The position numbers and the translations under genes were made by a program. The notes beneath the pieces are model-generated. The model saw only the letters and a program-made list of their open reading frames with translations. It searched no databases and was not told where the DNA came from. A DNA stretch of 6,408 nucleotides from Bacteroidales bacterium UBA5371 (GTDB taxonomy: Bacteria; Bacteroidota; Bacteroidia; Bacteroidales; P3). The DNA lies in contig DHPF01000015.1 of NCBI GenBank assembly GCA_002407855.1, forward strand, positions 1-6,408, read 5' to 3'. Shown piece by piece: positions 6,328 through 6,408 of the stretch (position 1 is its first letter; each line of letters opens with the position of its first letter).

Positions 6328-6407
6328 TTTGAGTGAATTTTTAATTTCACTTGATTGCTTTTTAATTTCACTTGAGTTTTTTTAAATGGAACCTGAGCGT
6401 TTTTTAA
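6288..6407 (-). CDS. Possible C-terminus of a convergent heptapeptide-repeat protein (partial)
   Basis: On the minus strand a frame is open from the window edge to a TGA at 6290-6288, 39 codons. It reads LK, then NAQVPFK, KTQVKLK, SNQVKLK, then IHSNYSTGSKPLPPQG. The seven-residue repeat has an invariant Q-V and final K, with alternating polar and hydrophobic residues that would suit beta strands. Between the diverged unit and its neighbour, four of seven base changes are at third codon positions, weakly favouring coding. The frame overlaps the last 40 bases of yidD on the opposite strand, where the peptide loses the repeat, so that part may be read-through of antisense sequence. I do not recognise the family. 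It may equally be an open frame by chance in a non-coding repeat. Confidence 0.3.
   Translation of the reverse strand, partial: LKNAQVPFKKTQVKLKSNQVKLKIHSNYSTGSKPLPPQG
6338..6407. repeat. 21-bp tandem repeat array, continuing beyond the window
   Basis: TTTTTAATTTCACTTGA occurs at 6338-6354 and again at 6359-6375, a 21-base period with 17 identical bases. A third, diverged unit occupies 6381-6401 (AAATGG then ACCTGAGCG), and the start of a fourth, TTTTAA, ends the window. Units in the period-21 register are 6339-6359, 6360-6380 and 6381-6401. The array begins 11 bases after the yidD stop. The period is a multiple of three, and the minus strand is open through all units, which suits a coding repeat, but a non-coding minisatellite is equally possible from this much sequence. 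Confidence 0.7.
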
Positions 6408-6408
6408 T

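Noticed and set aside
6331..6352. Hairpin AGTGAA/TTCACT after yidD as a terminator
   Set aside because: Only six A/T-rich pairs with an eight-base loop, formed by the tandem repeat unit itself; too weak to call, though a T-run follows at 6359-6363.
6338..6407. CRISPR array
   Set aside because: The units are contiguous with a 21-base period and no unique spacers.

Overview
The window comes from an AT-rich Bacteroidota genome, most likely order Bacteroidales or a close relative. Four things point there: a gingipain-type C25 protease ending in a type IX secretion (T9SS) sorting domain; the run DUF4271 protein, HemD-like protein, RnpA, YidD; a TAnnTTTG promoter box; and starts that mostly lack a Shine-Dalgarno sequence. 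Taxonomy cannot be fixed more narrowly from this piece.

Layout. Positions 1-56 may be the last codons of an upstream plus-strand gene. Positions 57-514 hold no convincing gene, but contain a weak hairpin terminator (96-121), a GC-richer stretch able to form two competing hairpins (about 142-207), a 10-bp palindrome (280-289) and a Bacteroidota-type promoter (445-480). Positions 515-3946 encode a 1143-residue secreted gingipain-like cysteine protease. It is followed after 3 bases by a DUF4271 membrane protein (3950-4789), then a HemD-like protein (4811-5692), the RNase P protein RnpA (5703-6113) and the membrane-insertion factor YidD (6085-6327, overlapping rnpA by 29 bases). All five run on the plus strand with gaps of at most 21 bases, so they look like one transcription unit driven mainly from the promoter at 445-480.

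At the right edge (6338-6407) a 21-bp tandem repeat begins and runs off the window. Read on the minus strand it stays open and encodes a seven-residue repeat of the form xxQVxxK, stopping inside the 3' end of yidD. It is either the tail of a convergent repeat protein or a non-coding repeat array.

How the genes fit together. RnpA (tRNA 5'-end maturation) and YidD (inner-membrane protein insertion) are neighbours in most bacteria. In Bacteroidota a DUF4271 gene and a hemD-like gene often sit just upstream. The protease is the accessory element: it would cross the inner membrane by Sec, the outer membrane by T9SS, and act at the cell surface or outside. I see no clearly new system. The best leads are the edge repeat, the protease's altered specificity-pocket position, and the lysine/serine tail on the HemD-like protein.
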